This document shows positions 10,194 through 19,041 of a DNA stretch of 64,000 nt, in pieces. Positions within the stretch are counted from its first letter, which is position 1, and every line of letters starts with the position of its first letter. The notes below the pieces were generated by a model. That model worked only from the letters and a program-made list of their open reading frames with translations. It searched no databases and had not been told where the DNA came from. The position numbers were made by a program, and so were the translations under genes. The stretch lies in assembly GCF_900104595.1 (NCBI RefSeq), contig NZ_FNVY01000003.1, positions 372,001-436,000 on the forward strand, written 5' to 3'. This stretch comes from Enterococcus timonensis. GTDB lineage: Bacteria; Bacillota; Bacilli; Lactobacillales; Enterococcaceae.

Positions 10194-11007
10194 ATACGGT
10201 TTGTCTAGTTTCAAAGATCATCCCGCGCTATTTCTTCACGAAAAATCAACTTTGTTTGATTATGCTAGCCATTTATCTTTGATTGAATTAGACAGTATTT
10301 ATTATGGAATTCCGCAAGTGTCCACGGTGGAAAATTGGCAACAACAAGTACCGAAAGATTTTACTTTTATTGTGAAAGCTTACGCTGGCATGACTGGACA
10401 AAGTGATTTTAGAAAATTTTTTGTGAGCGAAAAGGCGATGTTTGACGCTTTTAAAATAAGTTTTACGCCTCTTTTAAAAAGGGAACAGCTTGCTGCGGTG
10501 TTGTTTCAATTTCCGGCTGAATTTTATTTTTCCAAGGAAGCTTTGGCTCAGTTAAAAATAATCCGCAAATACTTAACCGATTGGCCGCTTTCGGTGGAAT
10601 TTCGTCACGGTTCTTGGTGGGCAAAAGAAAATTTAGCCACAACAGAAAATGTCTTAAAACAATTACAAATTAGTTTGCTAGCACTTGACGAGCCGCAAAT
10701 CATCACTAATCCGGTACCTTTTTATATAACTAAAACTACTGAAAATCTTTTTGTCCGTCTTCATGGACGCAATTTAACCGGCTGGCTTTCTGGGCAAAAA
10801 GGCCAACGAACGCTTTATAATTATTCGCAAGCAGAACTTTTGAATTTAACAATGCAAATACAAGAAGTCGCCGCTGATTTTAAAAATATTTTTGTGATTT
10901 TTAATAATAATGCGGGCGGACACGCCGCACAAAACTTGGCGAGCTTTGAACAAATCTGGCCGCAAGATGCACTGAAACTAAATCCACAACAATTAAAATT
11001 ATTTTAG
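10186..11007 (+). CDS. DUF72 family protein (YecE-like)
   Basis: The 273-residue protein has the features of the DUF72/YecE TIM-barrel-like family, including SLIELDSIYYGIP, PLSVEFRHGSWW, FVRLHGRN and the late FVIFNNNAGGHAAQNL motif. No biochemical role is firmly established for the family. I favour GTG 10186 (VRKYGLSSF), which overlaps the thioesterase stop by eight bases and fits the short N-terminus typical of these proteins; ATG 10162 is an alternative. The overlap suggests translational coupling. Confidence 0.75.
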   Translation: MRKYGLSSFKDHPALFLHEKSTLFDYASHLSLIELDSIYYGIPQVSTVENWQQQVPKDFTFIVKAYAGMTGQSDFRKFFVSEKAMFDAFKISFTPLLKREQLAAVLFQFPAEFYFSKEALAQLKIIRKYLTDWPLSVEFRHGSWWAKENLATTENVLKQLQISLLALDEPQIITNPVPFYITKTTENLFVRLHGRNLTGWLSGQKGQRTLYNYSQAELLNLTMQIQEVAADFKNIFVIFNNNAGGHAAQNLASFEQIWPQDALKLNPQQLKLF

Positions 11008-11018
11008 GAGGTGAGGGC

Positions 11019-11888
11019 ATGATTAAAGCCATTTTTTTTGATATTGATGGGACGTTACTCGATTCATCTGGTCATGCCGCTCAATCGACTAAAAAAGCGC
11101 TGGAGCTGGTGAATAAAAAAGGAATTCTCGTTGGCGTGGCCACCGGGCGTGGGCCTTATCGACTGGAAAAACAAATTGATCATTTGGAAATGGATATTTA
11201 TGTGACCTATAATGGACAATTAGTTTACTCGCCAAAGCGGACGCTTTTTGCCCAAAGTTTTGCACCAGAAACTTTAACGCAACTGATGAATTTTGCTGAA
11301 AAAAATCAGCGCCAAATGATGTTTGGCACCCGCTACAAAGTGTTAGGATCGCGCTTGTTGCGCTTTGCCCAATCGCGAATGGCCCAAAAATTATTTCGTC
11401 TATTACCAAAATGGTTTCCAGTGGTTGCTTTTAGAAAGATGGTCTCAGTCATTAAAAAAATTGCTCGACCTACTCGATTTAATGTGGAAACTATTTTAAA
11501 AACGCCGATTTACCAAGTGGTGATGTTAAGTCCCATGGGAGAATTGGCGCGCTTGAAAAAAGAATTTCCCGATTGTCATTTTACCCGCTCCAATAAATTA
11601 ACGGTGGACATTATTCCTAAAGGCGGCTCCAAAATTTTAGGAATTAAAAAAATTACCGAACCATTTGGCATTTCAATTTCTGAAGTGATGGTCTTTGGGG
11701 ATTCATGGAACGATCTGGAAATGATTCAAGAAGCCGGCATCGGAGTGGCCATGGGCAATGCTCCGCGCGAGGTGCAAAAAAAAGCAGATTATGTGACGGG
11801 CTCCAACGATCAAGATGGCATCTATCAAGCCTTTGTTCATTTTGGCTTGATCGATGAGCCGGAACAATTTTTGCCGCCAAAAATTTAA
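11019..11888 (+). CDS. Cof-type HAD-superfamily phosphatase
   Basis: The 289-residue protein has the four HAD motifs: FFDIDGTLLD (I), VATGRG (II), a Lys in KGGSKILGIK (III) and FGDSWNDLEMI (IV), with a C2-type cap between motifs II and III. Cof-type enzymes dephosphorylate sugar phosphates, flavin precursors or pyridoxal phosphate, so the substrate remains open. AGGAGGTGAG precedes ATG 11019. It is the last gene of the block that starts with the phosphatase at 8682. Confidence 0.9.
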   Translation: MIKAIFFDIDGTLLDSSGHAAQSTKKALELVNKKGILVGVATGRGPYRLEKQIDHLEMDIYVTYNGQLVYSPKRTLFAQSFAPETLTQLMNFAEKNQRQMMFGTRYKVLGSRLLRFAQSRMAQKLFRLLPKWFPVVAFRKMVSVIKKIARPTRFNVETILKTPIYQVVMLSPMGELARLKKEFPDCHFTRSNKLTVDIIPKGGSKILGIKKITEPFGISISEVMVFGDSWNDLEMIQEAGIGVAMGNAPREVQKKADYVTGSNDQDGIYQAFVHFGLIDEPEQFLPPKI

Positions 11889-11929
11889 TTAAAAATTTTG
11901 AAACAATTAGTGAATCAAGGGCTAGACTA

Positions 11930-11938
11930 TGCTATAAT
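11930..11938 (+). promoter_or_regulatory. Extended -10 promoter of ezrA
   Basis: TATGCTATAAT gives a perfect TATAAT at 11933–11938 with the TG of an extended -10. No convincing -35 is present. The start codon of ezrA is 90 bases downstream. Confidence 0.6.
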
Positions 11939-12027
11939 TTCATGTAGATGCCAAAAATAAAGTGACCGTTTCAAATGAAAATGAAAATGTCAAACACATT
12001 GAAAAGTAATGATTCGGAGGAACAATA

Positions 12028-13743
12028 ATGGACAGCAAAGTGATTATTTTGATCGTGGTGGCGATAATTGTCATTGCCGCGATTGTTTACCTGGTAGGAT
12101 ATTTTTTAAAAAAAGCCAATCAAGAAAAATTAGATGCCTTAGAAGAAAGAAGAATCGCGCTTTTTGATTTGCCAATTTTAGAAGAAATCGACGACGTGAA
12201 AAAAATGCACTTAGTTGGTCAAAGTCAAAATACCTTCCGAGAATGGAATCAAAAATGGCAAGATTTATCAACGTCGCGCTTTGCCGATTTTGAAACGCAA
12301 GTCAATGATGCAGAAATTTTAAATGATACTTTTCGTATTTTTAAAGTCAAATCAAGCATTGAAGAAGCAAACGATACTGTCGAAGTGATGGAACAAGAAG
12401 CGACCGAAATTCGCGCCGGGTTAAAAGAATTGCGCGAAAGTGAAGAGCGAAATTCTCTTGCCGTTCAACATGCCTTAGATGTTTACGACGAGTTGAAAGC
12501 TGAAGCTAAAGACGACGGACAAAAATTTGGCCCAGCCCTTCCTGAAATTAAAAAACAACTTAAAAATATCGAAACGCATTTTACTACTTTTGTTTCCTTA
12601 AATACTTCCGGTGACCCTATCGAAGCCGGCGATGTTTTACAAGAAGCCGAAGAAAAAACTTTTGAAATGCAAAAAATAATGGAACAAATTCCAGCTAGCT
12701 ACGACTTGTTGAAACAAACTTATCCTAGCCAACTAAAAGAAATTAAAGATACGTATCATCGTTTGCAAAAAGAACATTATGTTTTCCCAGAAAAAGATTT
12801 AGAAAAATTAATCAAAGCTTCTGAAAATAAAGTAGCTAGCAATATTAAAGATTTGGAAAAAATCGAAATTGACGATGTCAAAGAAACCAATCTCCAATTG
12901 GAAGAAGAAATCGACGACTTGTACGCCATTTTAGAACGAGAAATGAAAGCCAAAGTCGAAGTGGACAGCAACGTTACGGCATTAGGTGAATTTGTTGCTC
13001 ACGCTGAAAAAAACAATCGCCAATTATTAATCGAACTAGATCACACCAGTCAAAGTTACGCCTTAACGAAAAATGAATTAGGACGCGTCCGAGGCTTCCA
13101 AGGACAAATTGAAGAAGTCATGAAACAAAACGCTGACCTTGAACCAAAATTAAAAGAACACACGGTTATTTTTTCTGAAGTAGAAGTTTTCATTAAAGAT
13201 ACCTTCAACCTGTTGGAAGATATTGAAACCCAACAAGTAGAAATCGCGCAAAGTTTACAAGATTTAAAAGCTGGCGAAAAAGAAGCGCAAGGACAAATTG
13301 ATGACTTTGAATTTAAATTGCGGACTTTAAAACGTTACGTAGAAAAACAACGTTTGCCAGGTCTGCCAGGAGATTATCTGGAATTTTTCTTTGCGGTTAC
13401 TGATCACATTGAAGATTTATCTCAGGAACTCAATCGCATCCGAATCAATATGGATGATGTCAATCGCTTAGTGCGTTTATGCCGAGAAGATTTGGAATTG
13501 TTGGAGCAAAAGACTCACGACTTAGTAGATGCAGCAGCTTTAACCGAACAAATGATGCAATATGCTAATCGTTATCGTCACTCTGATCAAAATATTAAAC
13601 AAGCAATCGATCAAGCTTTGGTTTTATTTACAAAACGTTATCAATATCAAGATGCACTAGATGAAATTGGGACCGCGTTAGAACAAGTGGAACCAGGAGC
13701 TTTCAAACGAATCGAAGCATTTTATTACGCCAATCAAGCTTAA
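12028..13743 (+). CDS. ezrA: Septation ring formation regulator EzrA
   Basis: The 571-residue protein has the EzrA layout: one N-terminal transmembrane helix (about residues 5–25, VIILIVVAIIVIAAIVYLVG), then a long, highly charged, almost entirely helical cytoplasmic domain of spectrin-like repeats. The C-terminal region contains a conserved YRHSDQNIKQAIDQALVLFTKRYQYQDALDEI segment. In Firmicutes EzrA restrains FtsZ polymerisation at the poles and links division to peptidoglycan synthesis. GGAGG precedes ATG 12028. Its own promoter and strong terminator make it monocistronic. Confidence 0.95.
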   Translation: MDSKVIILIVVAIIVIAAIVYLVGYFLKKANQEKLDALEERRIALFDLPILEEIDDVKKMHLVGQSQNTFREWNQKWQDLSTSRFADFETQVNDAEILNDTFRIFKVKSSIEEANDTVEVMEQEATEIRAGLKELRESEERNSLAVQHALDVYDELKAEAKDDGQKFGPALPEIKKQLKNIETHFTTFVSLNTSGDPIEAGDVLQEAEEKTFEMQKIMEQIPASYDLLKQTYPSQLKEIKDTYHRLQKEHYVFPEKDLEKLIKASENKVASNIKDLEKIEIDDVKETNLQLEEEIDDLYAILEREMKAKVEVDSNVTALGEFVAHAEKNNRQLLIELDHTSQSYALTKNELGRVRGFQGQIEEVMKQNADLEPKLKEHTVIFSEVEVFIKDTFNLLEDIETQQVEIAQSLQDLKAGEKEAQGQIDDFEFKLRTLKRYVEKQRLPGLPGDYLEFFFAVTDHIEDLSQELNRIRINMDDVNRLVRLCREDLELLEQKTHDLVDAAALTEQMMQYANRYRHSDQNIKQAIDQALVLFTKRYQYQDALDEIGTALEQVEPGAFKRIEAFYYANQA

Positions 13744-13753
13744 AAATTTGCAG

Positions 13754-13797
13754 ACAGCAAGCAAAAAGAGAAAATCTTTTTGCTTGCTGTTTTTTTT
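13754..13797 (+). terminator. Rho-independent terminator of ezrA
   Basis: Perfect 16-bp arms (13754–13769 and 13775–13790) around GAAAA are followed by T7. Confidence 0.95.
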
Positions 13798-13833
13798 GAA
13801 GGGCAATTATTTTTTTATTCGGCTAATTTTCGT

Positions 13834-13839
13834 TATAAT
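13834..13839 (+). promoter_or_regulatory. -10 box of the aquaporin gene
   Basis: A perfect TATAAT lies 32 bases before the start codon. The -35 region is a T-rich stretch near 13811 and is weak. Confidence 0.5.
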
Positions 13840-13870
13840 GAATGTACTTTAAAAGAAAGGAGTATGAACA

Positions 13871-14521
13871 ATGCGAAAATATATTGCAGAATTTTTAGGA
13901 ACTTTTATGTTGGTTTTTTTAGGAACGGGGACTGTAGTTATTGCAGGTGGTGATACGCTAGCGATTGGTCTGAGTTTTGGTTTAGCTATTACGATTATGG
14001 CTTATGCAGTTGGCGGTATTTCTGGTGGACAATTTAATCCAGCAGTCACGGTAGCCATGATAATTAATAAACGGACAACAATTATGGACGGTATTTTTTA
14101 TATCGTTGCGCAATTTTTAGGAGCCATTGCGGCTTCAGCTTTTCTAGCAATTTTTATTCAAGCGTTAGGTTTGCCATCAGATGGATTTGGTCAAACTGAT
14201 TTCCCTGACATTTCTTTAGGACTGGCCTTTTTATGGGAAGCAGTGATCACTTTCTTATTTGTTCTAGTAATTATTCTAGTCACAAGTAAAAAATGGGGCA
14301 ACAGCACCATGGCACCCGTAGCCATTGGATTGGTTTTGAGTTTTTTAATTATCGTTTCTTTGAATTTAACTGGCGGATCTTTAAATCCAGCTAGAAGTTT
14401 CGGACCAGCATTATTTGCCGGCGGATCAGCCTTAAGTCATTATTGGGTTTATCTCTGCGCCCCAGTAGTCGGCGCCGCAATTGCCGCATTATGCGGAAAA
14501 TTCCTAGGCAGTGAAGAATAA
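13871..14521 (+). CDS. Aquaporin (AqpZ-like MIP channel)
   Basis: The 216-residue membrane protein has six hydrophobic helices and the two half-helix pore motifs NPA (GGQFNPAVTV and GGSLNPARSFGPAL). The second motif reads NPARS, as in water-selective aquaporins, rather than the NPARD of glycerol facilitators, which argues for water conductance. The start has AAAGGAG upstream. The TAA stop is followed at once by palindromic repeats and then a terminator. Confidence 0.9.
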   Translation: MRKYIAEFLGTFMLVFLGTGTVVIAGGDTLAIGLSFGLAITIMAYAVGGISGGQFNPAVTVAMIINKRTTIMDGIFYIVAQFLGAIAASAFLAIFIQALGLPSDGFGQTDFPDISLGLAFLWEAVITFLFVLVIILVTSKKWGNSTMAPVAIGLVLSFLIIVSLNLTGGSLNPARSFGPALFAGGSALSHYWVYLCAPVVGAAIAALCGKFLGSEE

Positions 14522-14630
14522 GGATGTCGAAAGGGCGTTAAGTGATGTAGAGAATTAGGAAAAATGAGGACGAATGGAACATTCGCCGGAATTTTTATCT
14601 ATTTTCCTAACTGCAAGACAAATTACACCG
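14522..14630 (+). repeat. Modular palindromic 3'-UTR repeat, copy 2a (core type A)
   Basis: It starts GGATGTCGAAAGGGCG directly after the aquaporin TAA and ends TTACACCG. The arms contain TAGAGAATTAGGAAAA and ATCTATTTTCCTAA. The core ACGAATGGAACATTCGCCGG matches copy 1 almost exactly, although the flanking genes are unrelated. Confidence 0.88.
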
Positions 14631-14639
14631 TCAAACAAA

Positions 14640-14749
14640 GTTGTCGAAAAGCCGATTTGCGCTGTAAAAATTTAGTAAAATGGTGAATGAACGCAAAGCG
14701 GTCAGAAGGCATTTTGTCTAATTTCCTAAGCGCAGGCTTTGAGACACCG
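14640..14749 (+). repeat. Modular palindromic 3'-UTR repeat, copy 2b (core type B)
   Basis: A tandem neighbour of copy 2a. It starts GTTGTCGAAAAG and ends GAGACACCG, with a different core (GGTGAATGAACGCAAAGCGG then TCAGAAGGCATTTT) related to the copies at 29.3 and 43.4 kb. A truncated third left end (GGCTGCAG) follows at 14758. Confidence 0.85.
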
Positions 14750-14782
14750 TCAAACAAGGCTGCAGAAAATCATAAATCAAAA

Positions 14783-14817
14783 AACACTGCGAAAACTTTT
14801 CGCAGTGTTTTTTTTCT
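14783..14817 (+). terminator. Rho-independent terminator after the aquaporin gene and its repeats
   Basis: The arms AACACTGCGAAAA and TTTTCGCAGTGTT are followed by a run of eight T. Confidence 0.9.
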
Positions 14818-14903
14818 TTTTCACCAATAAACACTAATTTTTGCCTTTTTATTCTTATTTTGCGAGAATAAAAGAGAAGAAAAATAAAAAGGGGGAATTT
14901 ATT

Positions 14904-15752
14904 TTGAGTTTAACATCAACTTATTTATTATCAAATGGCGTCAAGATTCCGCAAGTAGGATTTGGTACGTGGCAAACACCAGCGGGCGATGTGGCTGAAA
15001 AATCTGTTTTAGAAGCACTGAAAGTGGGCTATCGCCATATCGATACGGCGCAAGGATATAAAAACGAAGAAAGTGTCGGCAACGCGATTAAAAAATCCGG
15101 CCTCAAACGGGAAGATATTTTTCTAACGACAAAACTTTGGAACGAAAGTCATGGTTATGAAGCAACGAAAAAAGCTTTTGCCGAAAGTTTAGTCAAACTT
15201 CAAACGGAATACGTGGATTTATTTTTGATTCATTGGCCTAATCCGGTAACTTTTCGTGACGATTGGGAAAAAACCAACGCGGAAACGTGGCGGGCGATGG
15301 AGGAGTTATATCAAGAAGGAAAAATTAAAGCGATCGGTGTGTCGAATTTTATGATTCACCATTTAGAAGCACTGGAAAAAACAGCGAAAATTTGGCCAAT
15401 GGTTAACCAAGTTTTCTTAGCTCCCGGTGAGGTTCAACATGATTTGGGCGTCTACTGTGCGGCCCACCAAATTTTATTAGAAGCTTATAGTCCACTAGGC
15501 ACTGGGAAAATATTTTCAGTACCAGAAATGAAAACTATCGCTGAAAAACATCAGAAAACAATTGCCCAAGTGGCTTTGCGGTGGAGTTTGCAACATAAAT
15601 TTTTACCATTACCAAAATCAGTTACCCCTAGTCGAATTAAAGAAAATACGGAAATTTTTGATTTTGAATTGGACAAAGAAGATATGCGGCTGTTAGATAG
15701 TCTTGATGGTGTTGTTGGTAAACAAAAAGATCCTGATACAACGAATTTTTAA
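14904..15752 (+). CDS. Aldo/keto reductase
   Basis: The 282-residue protein is a TIM-barrel NADPH-dependent oxidoreductase of the 2,5-diketo-D-gluconate reductase-like group. It has VGFGTWQTP, HIDTAQGYKNEESVG with the catalytic Asp and Tyr, the Lys in TTKLW, the His in DLFLIHWP, and LPKSVTPSRIKEN for the cofactor phosphate. The physiological carbonyl substrate is unknown. TTG 14904 after GGGGG is the likely start; the longer upstream frame lacks a ribosome site. Confidence 0.9.
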   Translation: MSLTSTYLLSNGVKIPQVGFGTWQTPAGDVAEKSVLEALKVGYRHIDTAQGYKNEESVGNAIKKSGLKREDIFLTTKLWNESHGYEATKKAFAESLVKLQTEYVDLFLIHWPNPVTFRDDWEKTNAETWRAMEELYQEGKIKAIGVSNFMIHHLEALEKTAKIWPMVNQVFLAPGEVQHDLGVYCAAHQILLEAYSPLGTGKIFSVPEMKTIAEKHQKTIAQVALRWSLQHKFLPLPKSVTPSRIKENTEIFDFELDKEDMRLLDSLDGVVGKQKDPDTTNF

Positions 15753-15757
15753 AATAA

Positions 15758-15828
15758 AATCCGCTGCATTAAGCCGGCTTTCCAAAGTAGAAATCGTACT
15801 TTGGACAGTGGACTTTGCAGCGGATTTT
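15758..15828. terminator. Bidirectional branched terminator between the reductase and the guanylate-kinase-like gene
   Basis: The outer arms (15758–15768 and 15816–15826, AATCCGCTGCA type) enclose a second perfect hairpin, CCAAAGTA/TACTTTGG (15782–15789 and 15797–15804). T8 follows on the plus strand, with an A-rich run on the other side. It serves two convergent genes. Confidence 0.85.
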
Positions 15829-15830
15829 TT

Positions 15831-16406
15831 TTAACGATAAAGACGCAATCTTTCTTTCAAATGATAAATGGTCAGCGCTGGATCATTGGTGTTGTCCATA
15901 ACAATTAGATTAGGGACATTTTTTTTAAGCTCGGTTAATTGAGCAGTTTCTTCTTTGAAAAGGGCGACTCGTTTTTTCGTTTCTTCAACCGGTAATTCTC
16001 GACGTTTCAAACGCCGTAAAAATGTTTTTTCGTCAATTTGTAAATAGACGGGCACAATGGGGAAAATTTGACTTTGCAAATGATAAAATCCAGGCACCGT
16101 CACAATAGCAAAGGCGGTTCTATAATTCGTACGATTCAAAACTTCTTGACGTTCTGTGCCATAATATTGGTCTGCGTATTGATCGGTTTCAAAAAATTCA
16201 CCAGCCGACATTTTTTCTTGGAAAGTTTCTGAGCGAATAAAATAGTAATCTTGCCCATTTTTTTCGGCGGGACGTTTTGGGCGCGTGGTGGTGGTAATTA
16301 CTTTTTGCGTTTTTTGAAAGATTTTTTCGGAAATAAATGTTTTACCAGAAGCAGACGGTCCCATAAAACAAATCAACGGATGAAGCAGTGTTTCCACTTG
16401 TGGCAC
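15831..16406 (-). CDS. Guanylate kinase-like protein (Gmk paralogue)
   Basis: The 191-residue protein has a P-loop GPSASGKT and the GMP-binding signature of guanylate kinases (TTTTRPKRPAEKNGQDYYF, then GEFFETDQYADQYYGT). It is somewhat shorter than and divergent from canonical Gmk, and it stands alone rather than next to rpoZ, so it may be a second, specialised nucleotide kinase. It is transcribed opposite to its neighbours and divergently from the flavoprotein gene at 16537. Confidence 0.75.
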   Translation of the reverse strand: MPQVETLLHPLICFMGPSASGKTFISEKIFQKTQKVITTTTRPKRPAEKNGQDYYFIRSETFQEKMSAGEFFETDQYADQYYGTERQEVLNRTNYRTAFAIVTVPGFYHLQSQIFPIVPVYLQIDEKTFLRRLKRRELPVEETKKRVALFKEETAQLTELKKNVPNLIVMDNTNDPALTIYHLKERLRLYR

Positions 16407-16536
16407 GTCCTTTCATATCAAATTGTTTTCATTTTACCATAGATGGAGCGCAAAAAAAATCTTATCAGACAGTTAAATTTACAATAAAATTTTTTTCAGC
16501 TACACTAAATAAAGAAAAATATTTGGAGGCCAGAAG

Positions 16537-17871
16537 ATGAAAATTGTAATTATTGGTGGAATTGCCGCCGGAACTTCGGCAGTAGCTAAAGCGCGGAGAT
16601 TGTTGCCAGATGCCCAGTGTATTATGTATGAAAAAGGTGAAGTGGTCAGCTTCGGTTCTTGCGGTCTGCCGTATTTTATTGGCGATTTTTTTAATGACGA
16701 AAATGAAATGATTGCTCGCTCAATTGCCGCCTTTGAAAAATCTGGTGTGACGGTTAAAACCGGCCATGAAGTCTTAAGTGTTGATCCTGAAAAAAAAGAA
16801 ATTACAGTTAAAAACTTAGCAACTGGTGAAATTTTTACCGACAATTATGATCAATTAATGATTGCTACTGGATCAACGCCGATTATGCCGCCGTTTACCA
16901 ATCGCGATTTAAAAAATATTAGTGTAGTCAAAACTTTATCCGATGGTCAAAAATTAAAAAAATACGCCGAAGATGAAAAAATCAAAGATGTCACAATTAT
17001 TGGTGGTGGCTCTATCGGTTTAGAAATGGCCCACGCCATGCAGCATCAAGGGAAAAATGTTCGAATGATTCAACTAGAAGAAAGACTTTTGCCGGATGCT
17101 TTTGATCATGAAATTTCTGAATTAATGGCCGATACGCTCATTAATGCCGGAATTGATTTGCATATAAAAGAAACAGTGGTGGGCTTTAACGGTTCAGTAA
17201 ACGCCGAGTCGGTCATTACTAATAAAGGCGAGTACCCGACTGATTTAGTCATTGTAGCCACAGGTGTTCGACCAAATACGGCATTTTTAAAAGATACCGG
17301 CATTGAACTAGATAAAAATGGGGCGGTAATTATTAATAAGCGCGGCCAAACGAATCTTGAAAATATTTATTCCGCAGGTGATTGTGCAACGATTCCTCAC
17401 TTTCTAACTGACGAAAATATTTATGTGCCGCTAGCGACTGGGGCCAATAAAATGGGCCGGATTGTTGGTGAAAATTTAGCTGGGAACAAAAAAGAATATC
17501 CAGGAAGTTTAGTGACTAGTGGATTGAAAATTTTAGGGATGGAAGCTGCGCGCACGGGGCTGACTGAACAACAAGCTAAAGAATTAAATATTCCTTTCAA
17601 GTCCGTTTTTATTAAAGATAAAAATCACACTAGTTACTATCCTGGTCAAAAAGATATTTACATTAAATTAATTTATCACGCCGACACAAAAGTTTTACTT
17701 GGCGGACAAATTGCTGGTGAAAGTGATGCTGTTCTTAGAATTGATACATTAGCGGCGGCTATTTTTGCTAAAATGACGACAGAAGATCTCGGATTTTTAG
17801 ATCTCGTTTACGCACCACCATTTTCTCGCACGTGGGAAGCGTTGAATGTCGCTGGCAATGTAGCAAAATAA
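16537..17871 (+). CDS. FAD-dependent pyridine nucleotide-disulphide oxidoreductase (CoA-disulphide reductase type)
   Basis: The 444-residue protein starts with the FAD-binding dinucleotide fold (IVIIGGIAAGTSAVAKARR). It carries the single active-site cysteine in VVSFGSCGLPYFIG and a second NAD(P)H-binding fold (VTIIGGGSIGLEMA). The single-Cys active site places it among CoA-disulphide reductases, NADH oxidases and NADH peroxidases. These enzymes handle thiol redox balance or oxygen and peroxide in catalase-poor lactic acid bacteria; sequence alone does not settle which. TTGGAGG precedes ATG 16537. The stop codon lies inside a 12-bp tandem repeat. Confidence 0.88.
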   Translation: MKIVIIGGIAAGTSAVAKARRLLPDAQCIMYEKGEVVSFGSCGLPYFIGDFFNDENEMIARSIAAFEKSGVTVKTGHEVLSVDPEKKEITVKNLATGEIFTDNYDQLMIATGSTPIMPPFTNRDLKNISVVKTLSDGQKLKKYAEDEKIKDVTIIGGGSIGLEMAHAMQHQGKNVRMIQLEERLLPDAFDHEISELMADTLINAGIDLHIKETVVGFNGSVNAESVITNKGEYPTDLVIVATGVRPNTAFLKDTGIELDKNGAVIINKRGQTNLENIYSAGDCATIPHFLTDENIYVPLATGANKMGRIVGENLAGNKKEYPGSLVTSGLKILGMEAARTGLTEQQAKELNIPFKSVFIKDKNHTSYYPGQKDIYIKLIYHADTKVLLGGQIAGESDAVLRIDTLAAAIFAKMTTEDLGFLDLVYAPPFSRTWEALNVAGNVAK

Positions 17872-17901
17872 GTTATAAAATAAGTTGCTAAATAAGTTGT
17901 A
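17866..17901 (+). repeat. Three tandem 12-bp units at the end of the flavoprotein gene
   Basis: The units AAATAAGTTATA, AAATAAGTTGCT and AAATAAGTTGTA are head to tail without spacer. The first contains the TAA stop of the preceding gene. Confidence 0.85.
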
Positions 17902-17975
17902 ACTTGTCCAATTGGCAGTTTAAAAGTCGCTCAAATTGTGGTATGGTTAGAAAAACAAATCAACTGGAGGAACTT

Positions 17976-18941
17976 ATGACCCCGGATTCCATGAAAATTT
18001 TTAGTTTAAATGCTAATCCTGCTTTGGCTGAAAAAATTTCCAAAGAAATTGGCCAAGATCTTGGAAAATTAACTGTCAAACAATTTAGCGACGGTGAAAT
18101 TCAAATTAATATTGAAGAAACGGTGCGCGGCTATGAAGTTTTTGTAATTCAAGCAACTAACGATCCGGTAAATGATCATTGGCTTGAGCTTTTGATTATG
18201 ATTGACGCGTTGAAACGTGCCAGTGCAAAATCAATTAATGTCGTCTTGAGTTATTACGGATATGCCCGCCAAGATCGGACCGCTAAACCAAGAGAACCGA
18301 TTACTGCTAAACTTGTTGCTAATATGTTAGTTAAAGCTGGCGCCACTCGGGTGCTGACTTTGGATTTGCATACTGTTCAAGTCCAAGGGTTTTTCGATAT
18401 TCCGGTGGATAATTTATTTACAGTACCGATGTTTTCAAAATATTATTTAGAAAAAAATCTTGATTTGAAAAATTTAGTCGTCGTAGCTCCGAAAAATTCT
18501 GGAATTAAACGGGCGCGTTCATTAGCGACTGATTTAGATGTGCCGATTGCTATTATTGATTATTTCCAAGAAGATGATGGCTCAACTACCGGCTACATTA
18601 TTGGTGAAGTCAAAAATAAAACGTGTATCATGATTGACGATATTTTAAATACCGGTCAAACTTTTAGTCAAGGAGCTAAAATTTTAGCTGAAAGCGGAGC
18701 AGGCGATCTTTATGCTTGTGCTTCCCATGGCCTTTTTTCAAATGGCGCTAAAGAATTATTGGCCGCATCTCCTTTAAAAGAAGTTTGCGTGACTGATTCA
18801 GTAGCAATTGATCCGACTGGCATCGAGGACAAATTAGTCGAACTTTCTGCCGCCCCTCTTTTGGCCGAAGCGATTCGCCGCATTCACACGAATACGCCAA
18901 TGAGTCCTTTATTCAAATTACACAAAGATGAAAAAAAATAA
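17976..18941 (+). CDS. prs: Ribose-phosphate pyrophosphokinase
   Basis: The 321-residue protein is a PRPP synthetase. It has the [16 protein letters not shown] segment, the catalytic flexible-loop region [16 protein letters not shown], and the PRPP-binding signature [14 protein letters not shown]. It makes PRPP from ribose 5-phosphate and ATP for nucleotide, His and Trp synthesis. ATG 17976 with TGGAGG is the start; the frame from 17904 adds an unrelated N-terminus. Enterococci often have two prs genes, and the position next to iscS suggests this may be the second, but I cannot verify a paralogue. Confidence 0.93.
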   Translation: MTPDSMKIFSLNANPALAEKISKEIGQDLGKLTVKQFSDGEIQINIEETVRGYEVFVIQATNDPVNDHWLELLIMIDALKRASAKSINVVLSYYGYARQDRTAKPREPITAKLVANMLVKAGATRVLTLDLHTVQVQGFFDIPVDNLFTVPMFSKYYLEKNLDLKNLVVVAPKNSGIKRARSLATDLDVPIAIIDYFQEDDGSTTGYIIGEVKNKTCIMIDDILNTGQTFSQGAKILAESGAGDLYACASHGLFSNGAKELLAASPLKEVCVTDSVAIDPTGIEDKLVELSAAPLLAEAIRRIHTNTPMSPLFKLHKDEKK

Positions 18942-18957
18942 GAAATAATCTTCCTGT

Positions 18958-18992
18958 AAAAATTCTGTCGACAATCCTCGGCAGAATTTTTT
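18958..18992 (+). terminator. Rho-independent terminator of prs
   Basis: The arms AAAATTCTGTCGA and TCGGCAGAATTTT, with one wobble pair, are followed by T residues. Confidence 0.85.
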
Positions 18993-19041
18993 GCACTTTT
19001 TAAAAGAATTGGCTAAAATAAACATAATTGAGGTGAAAATT

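Noticed and set aside
13871-14521. Glycerol facilitator GlpF
   Set aside because: The second pore motif is NPARS, not NPARD, and no glycerol genes are adjacent.
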